64,000 nt of DNA from Zeus faber (GCA_960531495.1 OY482854.1:15548308-15612307); one strand, 5' to 3'; counted from the first letter of the stretch, positions 12,515 to 24,415 are shown. Notes: generated by a model not told the origin, from the sequence alone. A program made the numbers and translations.

Positions 12515-14965
12515 CTGCTGGCTCTCAAAGGTCCAGGCGCTGTCAGGTAAAGACGCGTCTAAGACGTTGATCATGTCTTTAAAGTCAGTGGTGCTGCTGG
12601 GTTTAACGAAGGTGAAGTCACTGTACTCTGACATGGGAGAGAGACAGGACCTGAAGGACTGACTCTGAGACATCATGTCTCCTCCCAGAACTTCCACGTA
12701 CTTAATGGGTCCATCGGTGTTGAGCTGGATCTGTAGGTTCCTGTTTGGGTTCTTGTAGCCGTCACTGTCGCTCCGTCTCACACAGCAACTACCGCTGCTT
12801 CTGCTGTTCCTTATACACTTAACAGCTAAAATGAAAAAAGTCACTAAAGACAGAACCGATACTGAGGCCAGAGAGAGAATCAAATAAAGAGTGATCCTCC
12901 CACTTTTCTTGTTTGGTTCAGTTACTTTCTGTCTGAGGTCCAAAATGGGTTCGTGCAGACCGTCCTCTACAAGGATGGACACTGTGACTGTGGCGGACTG
13001 GACCGGATCCCCGTCGTCCTTAATCTCTATGAGGAGTCTCTGAGAGGAGTCGTCCTGCTCGGACACAGCACGTTTAGTCCTCACCTCTCCTGTGTAAAGG
13101 TTGACAGCGAACAGAGAGGCGTCTGTGGCCTCCGCCAGCTTATAAGAGACCCAGGCGTTATGTCCCGAATCAGCGTCCACAGCTGTCACCTTGGTAACCA
13201 AGTGTCCTGCTTTAGCAGACCGGGACATCCTCTGATGAGAGAGTGAGCCCAGGGCAGCGGAGGAGGGGTAAATGACAGCGGGGGCATTGTCATTCTGGTC
13301 CAGAATAAAAACATGGACAGTAGCGTTGCTGCTCAGAGATGGAGAGCCCTGGTCCTTTGCCTGCACCTGAATCTGGAACACCTTGAGCTTCTCATAGTCA
13401 AAGGAGTGCATGCTGTAGATGCTGCCGTTATCAGAGTTGATGTAGACATACGAGGACACAGACACATCCTGCACTTTAGAATCCAGGATGGAGTAGGAGA
13501 TCTTTGCATTTTCCCCAAAATCCAGGTCAGATGCTGATACAGAGTACAATATGGAGCCTGCTACGCCATTCTCTTTAACATACACATTGTATGAGGGTTG
13601 TGTAAATATGGGAGGGTTGTCATTTACATCAGTAACACTGACAGTTATAATTTTCTTACTTGAAAGGGAAGGAGAACCTGAATCAGTTGCTCTCATTTCA
13701 ATATGATATTCTGAACAACTCTCTCTGTCTAAAACACCTTTAGTAACCAGGGCATAATTGTTAGAAAACGAAGGTTTTAGGTCAAACGGAAGTTCCTGGG
13801 GAAGCTCTAGAGACACTTTTCCGTTATTACCGGAGTCGAGGTCTCGTGCACTGATCAAAGCCACCACGGTGCCGCCTGGAGCGTCCTCGCGCACCGGCTT
13901 CGGCTGAGACGTGAGAACGATCTCCGGCGCATTGTCGTTTACATCCAAAACATCTATCTGCACTCGACAGTGACCCTCCATTTCAGGAACACCTTTGTCT
14001 TTCGCAGTTACTTCAATTTTGTAGGAGGCAGAACGCTCATAATCCAATTCTCCTTTCAAAAATATTTCTCCCGTTAGAGAGTTGATTTCAAATATTGAAA
14101 AAATAGAAACTGGTGTCCGCGACCCAAAAAGGAATTCGATTTCTCCATTTGGTCCCTCATCAGCATCAGAAGCTTTAGTTTGTATTACTAACGTACCCTT
14201 TGTACCGTCCTCCCTTAAGGAAACTTTATAAACGTTTTTATTGAAAACGGGGAAATTGTCATTAATATCGAGCACTGTGACGGTGACTTGCGAGGTTCCC
14301 GTCATGACTGGGTTTCCTCCGTCTAACGCTGTCAAAAGCAATTGATAAACTGCTTGCTTCTCCCGGTCTAAAGGTTTTTCTAACACCAGTTCAGGGATAA
14401 TTTTGCCATCGTCTTCTTTAATTTTCAAGGCAAAACATTCATTCTTCGTTAAGGTGTAGGATTTTAGTGAATTCCCCCCTACATCGGGGTCCTCTGCACC
14501 CTCCAGTGGGAAGCGAGTGCCCACGGCAGCGGATTCGGCGATTTTGAGAAATATTTCATTAGAAAGAAAGCCAGGAGAATTATCATTAATGTCTCTTATT
14601 TCCACTTCTATCCGGTGCAGCTGCAGTGGTTCCTCAGCGACAACCTGAAGAGGTAGAACGCAGCTTGCGCTTTGTCCGCACAAAGCCTCTCTGTCTATTC
14701 TCTCGTTCACCACCAGCTCGCCCTTCCCCGCGTCCACCCTGAAATACTGCTCACCAGCCTCGGAGGCGACGCGCACTTTCCGGTCAAAGACCTCAGATAA
14801 TCCCAAACCCAGATCTTTGGCCACATTTCCGACCACGGAGCCCTGTTTCAGTTCCTCCGGGATGGAGTACCGAGTCTGTCCGTCTATTGTATTCCACAAG
14901 AGGAAGAAATGATGCCACCACAGAGCCTGCCACCTCCAGTCTCGTTTTCCCATTCTCTTTGTCAT
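12515..14965 (-). CDS. Clustered protocadherin variable exon, family B (B4)
   Basis: An 817-codon exon with the full family B domain plan and an ATG at MTKRMGKRDW (an upstream TTG frame is ignored). The tail has DMMSQ and ends DSAWTFESQQ before CAG|GTGAG. Read-through adds eleven residues (VRKHLRNVHLY), the same as in B5. EC4-EC6 match B3 almost residue for residue, and the main differences lie in EC2 and early EC3. Marker residues are RMSRSAKAG with TEPN, the B1 combination, which suggests conversion across the array. It is one promoter-selected isoform of the array. Confidence 0.93.
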
Positions 14966-15193
14966 TCCTCGTTCGTTAAACGACAATATGTCCCATCGCG
15001 ACTCTGTTTAGAAGAAAGACATCAACGTTGTAATCCATCGCACCGGATCGTATTCCAGTTTCAGATATCGGCAATATAATAATGCATAATGCGACGGGGA
15101 AATAAAAGGTATAGCATTCATTCGCATCCCTTCTCTCTGGCAAGGTTGAGGATTCCAGAGGAATAGTGCCGAGGCAGCTTGGGGGAGGGATAC

Positions 15194-15232
15194 GATCTCT
15201 TTGTACAGTGCTGTATGCTATTGGTGCAGAGC
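15194..15232 (-). promoter_or_regulatory. Family B upstream block of B4
   Basis: GATCTCTTTGTACAGTGCTG then TATGCTATTGGTGCAGAGC on the + strand, about 254 bp before the B4 ATG. Confidence 0.6.
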
Positions 15233-15307
15233 TTCCATCCCTCATATCCAATCGGAGAGAAACGGAGCTGGTCTCTTAAAGCCACAGCAATGTGTCTGTC
15301 TATGCCG

Positions 15308-15315
15308 TGACGTCA
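15308..15315. promoter_or_regulatory. CRE palindrome upstream of B4
   Basis: Perfect TGACGTCA, the third copy. B5 keeps only the half site TGACGT at 18978-18983. Confidence 0.45.
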
Positions 15316-15489
15316 TCGAAACAACTAAACAATCTCGGACTTTTGTTTTTAACCATGACGCTCATATTTTAGAGACAACAATATTATGAACAGATTTTAC
15401 TCAAACAAACCGCTTGAATATTTTTGAAGTTAGAGGATCTTTCCATATTTTCTTTCAATATATTTACAAATAATACTCCTTGACGTCGG

Positions 15490-15651
15490 TGCCCCTGACC
15501 AAGCCACTGGCAAAAAAGAGCTGGAGTTGGTCCCCGGGCGCTGCACTGTGGCTGCCCGCTGCTCCTAGGGTGTGTAGGGTGGGTCAAATGGGGAGAACAA
15601 ATTTTGTTTTGATGTATGCGAGTGCTGAGAAATGACAATAACGAAATCTTA
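15490..15651 (+). repeat. SINE-like teleost repeat, copy 3
   Basis: Third copy of the same repeat, here with a GGTCCCCGGGCGCTGCACTG middle. It lies 3' of B5 in the position of copies 1 and 2. Confidence 0.55.
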
Positions 15652-15708
15652 ACCTTAAAGCTTTTGGACGTTTGTTTGATTTTCATTCGGATTTGTCGGG
15701 GAACCGCT

Positions 15709-15729
15709 ATCACTGTCCACGGTGCTGAA
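15709..15729 (-). promoter_or_regulatory. RE1/NRSE-like site downstream of B5
   Basis: The minus strand reads TTCAGCACC, GT, then GGACAGTGAT. It is 527 bp from the B5 donor, the same distance as for B3 and B4. Confidence 0.68.
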
Positions 15730-16255
15730 ACGGCCATGAGTCCAAATATGCAACAACAAAACAATGAATAAAAACGGTATCAAATAATTATACCATCATT
15801 CAACATTGACAACAGAAGGCCAAATATACATTAGGACATGCTCATGAGATCTATAAGAAGAATGTTTGTTCAAAGGAGATGTTTTTTGGTAAAAGTGAAG
15901 TGAAATACAATGAATTGCAGCAATATGCAAACACAAAAACAACTGATTGTCTCATTAATAAGAAATGTAGCATTAAAATCAAAGTCCACATCAATAGTGA
16001 TGTCAATATTTAAATCCCATTGTTCAAAGTATGTTTATAGACTGCACACTTGACCGATTATTAATTAGTAAAAATGGTGAGCTGGCCAACACCATGCTAT
16101 AGTCTTGAAAAAAAATATAATGTCCTCTTTTTGATTGCTTTACATGGTGGAAATTGATGCGTGACTGAATGTCATTGGAAAAAATATATCACAAGACTTC
16201 TCTGGGGAAACGCATTACATTAATACAAATGTACATTTCTGAGATGTTTTCTCAC

Positions 16256-18724
16256 CTGCTGGCTCTCAAAGGTCCAGGCGCTGTCAGGTAAAGACGCGTC
16301 TAAGACGTTGATCATGTCTTTAAAGTCAGTGGTGCTGCTGGGTTTAACGAAGGTGAAGTCGCTGTACTCTGACATGGGAGAGAGACAGGACCTGAAGGAC
16401 TGACTCTGAGACATCATGTCTCCTCCCAGAACCTCCACGTACTTAATGGGCCCATCGGTGTTGAGCTGTATTTGTAGGTTCCTGTTTGGGTTCTTGTAGC
16501 CGTCACTGTCGCTCCGTCTCACACAGCAACTACCGCTGCTTCTGCTGTTCCTTATACACTTAACAGCTAAAATGAAAAAAGTCACTAAAGACAGAACCGA
16601 TACTGAGGCCAGAGAAAGAATCAAATAAAGAGTGATTCTCCCACTTTTCTTGTTTGGTTCAGTTACTCTCTGTCTGAGGTCCAAAATGGGTTCGTGCAGA
16701 CCGTCCTCTACAAGGATGGACACTGTGACTGTGGCGGACTGGACCGGATCCCCGTCGTCCTTAATCTCTATGAGGAGTCTCTGAGAGGAGTCGTCCTGCT
16801 CGGACACAGCACGTTTAGTCCTCACCTCTCCTGTGTAAAGGTTGACAGTGAACAGAGAGGCGTCTGTGGCCTCCGCCAGCTTATAAGAGACCCAGGCGTT
16901 ATGTCCCGAATCAGCGTCCACAGCTGTTACCTTGGTAACCAGGTGTCCTCCTTTTGCAGACCGGGGCATCCTCTGATGAGAGAGTGAGCCCAGGGCAGCG
17001 GAGGAGGGGTAAATGACAGCGGGGGCATTGTCATTCTGGTCCAGAATAAAAACGTGTACAGTAGCGTTGCTGCTCAGAGACGGAGAGCCCTGGTCCTTTG
17101 CCTGCACCTGAATCTGGAACACCTTGAGCTTCTCATAGTCAAAGGAGTGCATGCTGTAGATGCTGCCGTTATCAGAGTTGATGTAGACATACGAGGACAC
17201 AGACACATCCTCCACTTTAGAATCCAGGATGGAGTAGGAGATCTTTGCGTTTTCACCTAAATCATAATCAGTAGCTGTTACGGAGCATAGAATTTTACCC
17301 GGCGCAAGATTCTCTTTTATATACACAGTATACGACGGCTGGGAGAAAACAGGGGGGTTGTCATTTACATCTAACACGTCGACACTGATTATTTTTTCAC
17401 TGGACAGTGAGGGTTTGCCCAAATCAATGGCCTTTATCTTAACTCTGAAATGGCCATTGTTTTCACGGTCAAGAGCACCGTTCGTAACCAGTGTGTAATG
17501 ATTAGAGATGGATGGATTTAACTTGAACGGAGACTTCGAAGAAACGCTTAATTTCACTTTACCGTTGTCTCCCGAGTCGGGATCTTTCGCACTCACCAGT
17601 GCGACAACTGTCCCTATAGCAGAGTCTTCCCCGATGGGTGTCGTTAAAGATTTAACAATTATTTCAGGCGTATTATCGTTCATGTCCACTATCCTTAATT
17701 CGACAGCACAGTGTCCGTCCATTTCGGGGTTACCTTTGTCTTTAGCAACGACGTCGAATCTATGTAAATTTATCTTTTCATAGTCTAAAACTCCCTTTAC
17801 AACAATAGCTCCAGTCGAATGCTCGATGTCAAACAAGGATAAAACTGAATCCGTGGTCTGAACTCCGAATAAATATTCAATTTCTCCGTTGGGACCCTCG
17901 TCTGCATCTGTCGCTTTGACACGAAGTATCTCCGTTCCCGACGTCACACCTTCGGTGACATTGGCTTCGTAGAGCTGTCTCTCAAACTGTGGCGCGTTAT
18001 CATTATTATCAATAACCGTAACGATAATCTCAGATGTCCCCGATCTCACTGGATCACCGCTGTCTACAGCCGTCAAAATAAGCCTGTGCTCAGGCTGCTT
18101 TTCCCTGTCCAGGGATTTTTCAAGGACCAACTCGGGAAATTTAGTGCCGTCCTTGTGATTTTTAACATTCAATTTGAAATGGTCGTTTTTGCTTATGGCG
18201 TAGGAACGCACTGAATTGGTGCCAACGTCAGGATCCCGTGCGCTCTCCAGAGGGAATCGGGCACCGGGATTCACAAGCTCAGCTATTTTTAACGTTTGTT
18301 CTGTATTAGCAAAACCAGGGGAATTATCATTGATATCCTGTATTTCTACATCGACCCGATAAAGCTGCAGAGGGTTTTCTATAACGACCTCCAAAGGCAA
18401 CACACATGGCAACTTAGGTCCGCACAGCTCTTCCCTGTCTATCCTGTCACTCAGCACCAGCTGTCCCTTCGTTAATTCCACGGTGAAATACTGCTTACCA
18501 GTCTCAGAGGTTATTCGTACTTTCCGTCGGTAAAGCTCAGAGACAACCAGTCCCAGATCTTTGGCTAGATTTCCCACCACAGTGCCCTGCTTAAGCTCCT
18601 CCGGAATGCTGTAGCGAGCCTGGCCGTCTATTGTACTCCACAAGAGAAAGAAATGATGGCACCAGAAAAGCGCTTGCCATGCATGCAGCCTCCTCCACAT
18701 TATTGTTCGATCTATGAAACGCAT
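16256..18724 (-). CDS. Clustered protocadherin variable exon, family B, divergent (B5)
   Basis: An 823-codon exon, the most upstream and most divergent of family B. The signal peptide is about 1-34 (WCHHFFLLW keeps the family signature), followed by QARYSIPEE. EC1 has its own CX5C (CGPKLPC). EC1-EC4 differ widely from B1-B4, but from SYSILDSKV in EC5 onward the protein is nearly the same as the others, through EC6, membrane helix and tail (DSAWTFESQQ, CAG|GTGAG). Read-through adds VRKHLRNVHLY, as in B4. Two ATGs are possible: the first at 18724 and one eight codons on (MWRRLHAWQ) that lines up better with the other exons. Both have a purine at -3. An old ectodomain thus seems joined to a recently copied 3' half. 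Confidence 0.92.
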
Positions 18725-18889
18725 CGCATTGCATGTAATCCTTTACAACGGGTGGTGGATACGAGGGATGCAGTCCAGTGTTGGTATTCCCTCATATTTT
18801 ACGACGATGAATGTGCTTTGTTGCTGCATGCGCGTCCCATTCCTCCGCAACATTTGTCTGTGAGGAGGCTTCACGGTGGAGACGCAGTG

Positions 18890-18927
18890 GATCTCTTTGT
18901 ACAGTTCGCTACGCTATTGGTGCACAG
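18890..18927 (-). promoter_or_regulatory. Family B upstream block of B5
   Basis: The + strand reads ATCTCTTTGTACAGTTCGCT then ACGCTATTGGTGCACAG. This divergent copy keeps CGCTATTGG, a CGCT core next to an inverted CCAAT box. It is about 190 bp before the upstream ATG. Confidence 0.55.
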
Positions 18928-19098
18928 TGGCAATCCACTTCCACCAATCATGGCTTTAGCAACCGTCTGGAAAATAGTGACGTAGAGTATTCTATAAAGG
19001 CAGGTATCATAGGAGAATGCTTTAACCATGCAGTCTACCACTGATCAAACTATGTACTATGTCCGAATTATATGAATTATACCAAATTACCTAATTAC

Positions 19099-19102
<4 letters not shown>

Positions 19103-19156
<54 letters not shown>
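19103..19156. repeat. AT microsatellite
   Basis: About 54 bases of alternating TA, followed by a T run. Confidence 0.95.
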
Positions 19157-19161
<5 letters not shown>

Positions 19162-19560
19162 TTTTTTTTTAATAAACTAGTCTTATGATCACGCCTGCTA
19201 TTTTTCAGTTACCATGCATATTTATTATAAATAAATGTCTCATTGATCAGAGCTGCATGAACTATAAGCATATTAACATACACATTCTAAAAAGATCCAA
19301 ATAAATAAGAATTTAACAATGCATTATATATTCCTCCACATTATTTTTGAAGCTTCCTGTGGTTGCCAAGGCTCTTCGTTGCCTTCCTGTGGCCATAAAT
19401 CGCCAGTGCAGTCCATGCGTCATGAACGCGCTCCACAGGGGCTTATAGGGGAAAAATTCTGTCAGCAGGCAACGTAAAAGACCCGTATGGAGGTCTGTGG
19501 AGCAAATGAAAAGGGAGGGGGGAGCTTAGATCGGAGGTGTTTCTCTCTCTCCGCTGCAGA

Positions 19561-19670
<110 letters not shown>

Positions 19671-19918
19671 TATGCAGATAGATGGACGCCAATAAAGGCA
19701 ATAAAGATCGGGACAGAGAGTCAGCAATAACCGCCATATGCATGAAGCAATGACCGAGTTTCATCGTTAAATATTCATTCATGTTAATCACGCATAACCA
19801 CGTGCTATTCGTCTACCAATCAAATCACAAAGGAGCAAAAATATGCTATTCACACATGTCTCCCTGGAAACAGGATACACGAAACACCGGAGACGTGTTC
19901 TTCTGTATTATTCTTTGC

Positions 19919-19919
<1 letters not shown>

Positions 19920-19990
<71 letters not shown>
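19920..19990. repeat. CA microsatellite with TA end
   Basis: About 60 bases of CA running into a short TA tract. Confidence 0.95.
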
Positions 19991-20169
19991 GAACTACTAT
20001 TTATTAATTCATAAATCACCGCTGGAAATTGAACCTCACAAACCGGCAACCTATTATGAATACCAGACAACTATGGGACATTTGTAATGTTAAACTGCTG
20101 AGCGACAGAGGGAGATGTAGAGGCGGAGGAGGGCAGAGGGAGGGGGGGGGGGGCGAGCTGCCTGAGCAC

Positions 20170-20769
20170 CAGACCAGAGAGCGCTGGATCTGCTTTCAGC
20201 ACCACGCCATGTGGACAGCGCCACACAGGCGGCAGAGCCGAGGTGCTGCACGCTGCTCGACTCTGACGCCAACAGGAAGCAATGCAGGCTTTATAACGCA
20301 GCAATGCACCTTAGTCGGTAAAGAGATCAATAGCTGTGAACTCTACGAGTATTGTTTTAGTTTTTAAACACAATTCTGAAACTGATTTAAGAGTTGCATT
20401 ATCTACATCAGTGACAATTTGATCCACATTAGGCCATGGACCGCATTTCATTAGATTTTGTCTCTGGGACCCTGATCTGAGAATATTTTTTTATTGCTAT
20501 AATGTGAAATAGTACAAATAACCATACCGTTCTGTAATGTATATAACAGTAAATCTATGATCAAATAAGCCATTATTGTACATTCTCTAATGGGGATAAC
20601 GTCTTGTAAATTATATAACAATGGAGTTAAACCAATAATATTTTATCTGGGGACCCCCTGGAACCTCTTGAAGGACACCTGGGGATCCCCATACCCCACG
20701 TTGAAAACCACTGGTCTGCAGTGTTTTGAAAAGGACGTGACACGAAAAAAGACAAACGTCACAGACCGG
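20170..20769. repeat. Tandem 600-bp duplication, copy 1
   Basis: Nearly the same sequence follows directly as copy 2, offset by about 599-601 bases. The end holds GGGGATCCCC and TTGAAAACCACTG, which resembles the end of some hAT-type elements, so the unit may derive from a mobile element. It carries an RE1-like site. Confidence 0.8.
20195..20222 (+). promoter_or_regulatory. RE1-like site with widened spacing, copy 1
   Basis: Perfect half-sites TTCAGCACC (20195-20203) and GGACAGCGCC (20213-20222) are separated by nine bases instead of two. The half-site centre distance grows from the canonical 11 to 18. REST is known to accept expanded spacing of about 16-19. Confidence 0.6.
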
Positions 20770-21372
20770 AGACCAGAGAGCGCTGGATCTGCTTTCAGCA
20801 CCGCCGCCATGTGGACAGCGCCACACAGGCGGCAGAGCCGAGGTGCTGCACGCTGCTCGACTCTGACGCCAACAGGAAGCAATGCAGGCTTTATAACGCA
20901 GCAATGCACCTTAGTCGGAAAAGAGATCAATAGCTGTGAACTTTACGTGTATTGTTTTAGTTTTTAAACACAATACTGAAACGCTGATTTAAGAGTTGCA
21001 TTTTCTACATCAGTGACAATTTGATCCACATTAGGCCATGGACCGCAATTAATTAGATTTTGTCTCTGGGACCCTGATCTGAGAATATTTTTTTATTGCT
21101 ATAATGTGATATAGTACAAATAACCATACCGTTCTGTAATGGATATAACAGTAAAACTATGATCAAACCAGCCATTATTGTACATTCTCTAATAGGGTAA
21201 CGTCTTGTAAATTAGATAATTGTGAAGTTTAATCAATAATAATTTATCTGGGGACACCCTGGAACCTCTTAAAGGACACCTGGGGATCCCCATTCCCCAC
21301 ATTGAAAACCACTGGTCTGCAGTGTTTTGAAAAGGATGTGACACGAGAAAAGACGAAAGTCATAGACCGGAG
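20770..21372. repeat. Tandem 600-bp duplication, copy 2
   Basis: Second copy of the unit above, with scattered base changes. It ends at TAGACCGGAG, matching the CAGACCGGAG at the end of copy 1. Confidence 0.8.
20794..20822 (+). promoter_or_regulatory. RE1-like site with widened spacing, copy 2
   Basis: Perfect half-sites TTCAGCACC and GGACAGCGCC with a ten-base spacer, which gives an effective spacing of 19. Both halves survived duplication although the spacer changed. Confidence 0.6.
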
Positions 21373-22862
21373 GTGATGAAAGAAACCATGAAAATTGTTA
21401 TTCAATATGTTGTGAAATAAAGGAGGACCAGGGTGATAAATAAACACATGCCCTTGACTGACTAAGCATGTGGTTGCTTGAACATATAGATAGACAGAGG
21501 GACCCCAAAGCAAGACACTTCAGGAGAACTTTAAAGTGGATTCAAACATGCACATCAACAAAACACCCTTTTTGTTCAGCCTCATAATTGTATGTGCTTG
21601 TTTGTGAGTTTATTGGTTTCAATATCAAACAATGACATTTGACACACGATCATTTCCTTCAGAGAAAAACAGCTTAAGATATCTGGCTTTAGTTTATTTG
21701 GTGAGAGGAATAAATGGCATCACATGTGCTTTGTTTACAAACACATTTCCAATGAGTAGCTGTAGTGGAATCATGTACTTGAACTATTCAGTGTTTTTTG
21801 TCTGCTCTTTTTCTGATGAACGTGAGTGAATGAAAAATGAACATGAGTCACAGTGATTAGCTAATACTTAGACAGTATTACATACCAGTCTATTACCAAG
21901 GTAAACACAGGCCACACTTAGAGCAGATTGTTCCTGCTATTGTTTTGTTAGTGGGGTAAAAAGGTCTGCCAACAGTGGCCTTTCAAATATGTTTGTAGAA
22001 AAAAAACCTGAAATGGCCAGTTTACAGACAATGTGATTGACTTGTGCCAATTTTGGTGCAAATTTGGAAAAGCACAGAAAGGTTTCTGTTGTAGTGGTGA
22101 AACGTGTATTAGTGTTTTTTACAGTAAGATACATATATAAGATACATTTTGTGATCATCTGTGAGTCAAGGGGAGCTAGATGCTGTATGGATAGAATTAT
22201 CCTATAACACAGACACTGATATTGTAGAGAAGTACCGGAACATATGTGTTTTGTGGCCAAAGTGACTTGACCAAAAGCAGCACTACTCTGCTGCTGTGAT
22301 CCACTGGTGTTATTGTCTGGGATATTGTGTGTTCCTGTTTATCAGATAGTACATGTGCATGCAGTGTTTGTTGGTAAGGAGTCATTCTAGTTTGATGCCA
22401 CTCTGTGTTTACTGGAAACATTGTGAAATATTAGGATGTAGAATATTGCTTACCTTGAGTGAAGAGACATGGATATAGCAGGTAGCCGGGAAGACAGGAA
22501 CAGCAACGGCGGAGATGTGGAGGAGACATGAAAGAGAAAAAACAAGCGTAGGAAGATGTCAGTTAGACTGGTGATATTAATACAGAGTCTGGCATTGAAT
22601 GGACTGGCAGCAAACATACTTACCCTCTTGGTCACCAAAAAAAGGTGATGTTTTTATGTGGTTAGAGAGAGCTTTCAATATTTGTGGTTTTATTCATATG
22701 AGGTTAAATGTCATGAATACAGTACATTCTTTCATATCACAGGGACCCATTAAGCAGGGGTACAAAGGACAAAAAAACAATCAACTGACAAAGAAACAAA
22801 AAAGAGAAAGTGAAAAGCTTTGCAAATTGTGTCGTCACCTTAAATATGTGTTATTGGTTTAC

Positions 22863-22963
<101 letters not shown>

Positions 22964-23171
22964 TCTATATGTAAATTGTGAATTTGTAAGAGATAAAAAT
23001 TAATGGAGATGATAATGATACAAATTAGTATTGGCAAAGAAATAGAAATAGTACTGCCATGGTACAATAAAGACAAATCAAAAAGGTTGCCAGGGTTATT
23101 TGTTCTATTCTATCTTTGTGTGATGCGCACATGGTACTCCATGGGACATCTACATGTTAGAAGAAATTGAA

Positions 23172-23193
23172 AAAAAAAAAAAAAAAAAAAAAA
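23172..23193. repeat. Poly-A tract
   Basis: Run of 22 A. It could be the tail of a retroposed element, but no element body is recognised beside it. Confidence 0.85.
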
Positions 23194-23638
23194 GAAACAA
23201 TGCTACCAGCCCTTGATAGCCCACGCAGTGGCAATATTATTATCAGGTCGGGTCAAACACTGAGACACAGTACGGACACCATTTGAAAAAAACATGTGGA
23301 ACAGGATATAAACACCGCACTGCTGCACAGATACACTACCCTCACATCGACAGCAGGGGGCATAAAGGCGATGCCCTCGGATAAATCCATGCCTTATTGA
23401 TGAGCTGCTCACAGCTGTGACACAGTGTATCTCACAGAGGGTGTGTCGTCATCATTTTCAGACAAAGCAAATCAAATAAAGAGCTCATGTAGAGGTGCAT
23501 AAGAAAAGTGCCCTCGTGAATGAAAGCATTGAAACATACACACATGTCTTGCATGTAACATTAATAATCGATCCCATACGCACCAGAACAACCCTGCTAC
23601 ATAAAGACGAAGCAAAAATGAAAAAGGAAGAATTTATT

Positions 23639-23765
<127 letters not shown>

Positions 23766-24413
23766 GAGCTCTGGTTTTTCACGTAACCTCCCTCTCCCCC
23801 ACCAATCCAGGCCCGAGCCTGAGGCTGTCACAATCCTCAACTCAAACCGGGGGTGTCTCGTGCCCTCCCTACAGTCTCAGTGTGGATGGATTTGTAAGAT
23901 TCAGGATGCTGCATTTGCTGCTGCCCCCTGTGGCACAGAGAGAAGTGGTACAGTCCTGCCAATGAGTCAGCTTGTTGCTGTGGCAACACATCCCACCTCG
24001 CTTCCTGGGAGCAGGCGATGTTTTGGGGAGGAAAAAAAAAATAAAAAAAAAAAGCACGGTGGATGAAGAAAATTGAAGAACAGAGAAATGGTTGCGACGG
24101 GCAGTGCTTAGAATAGAAAAAAAAAATCTGAACAGTTTATGGTTCAATCAATGATAATCTGTCATTTAGAAGCAATAGATATTTAAACTTTTGTCCACAC
24201 ATTACCACTGCAGCGGTTACATAAAGACTCTCACAACAAATGGCTGAAAGCACAAAGGAGGCAGCTTTGTCTTGTGGTAAACACAGTGAGCCACATAAGC
24301 ATTAAATATCACAGCGAATGACACTTCTTTGCTTTGTAAAGACACAGAGCACCCTCCTACAAATTCTCTCCTTCTCCATCTCCATTCCTCTCTCTCGCTC
24401 CTCTCCCTCCCTC

Positions 24414-24415
<2 letters not shown>

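Larger units (their letters stand above)
14966..16255. other. Spacer between B4 promoter and B5 3' end
   Basis: Again upstream block, CRE, SINE-like copy 3, RE1 site and AT-rich block. It shows that the 3' flank of B5 is of the B3/B4 type although the 5' half of B5 is divergent. Confidence 0.6.

Noticed and set aside
1199-17260. Repeated + strand frames of 74-111 codons opposite family B exons
   Set aside because: Antisense shadows of the conserved EC5-EC6 coding sequence.
761-18724. Family B as alpha-type protocadherins
   Set aside because: No RGD motif in EC1 and no alpha-type tail is recognised. The assignment stays open because the constant exons are not in the window.
20029-20967. Two similar + strand frames in the 600-bp tandem copies
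   Set aside because: They share sequence only because the DNA is duplicated. The frames are broken differently outside the shared part and show no known domain.
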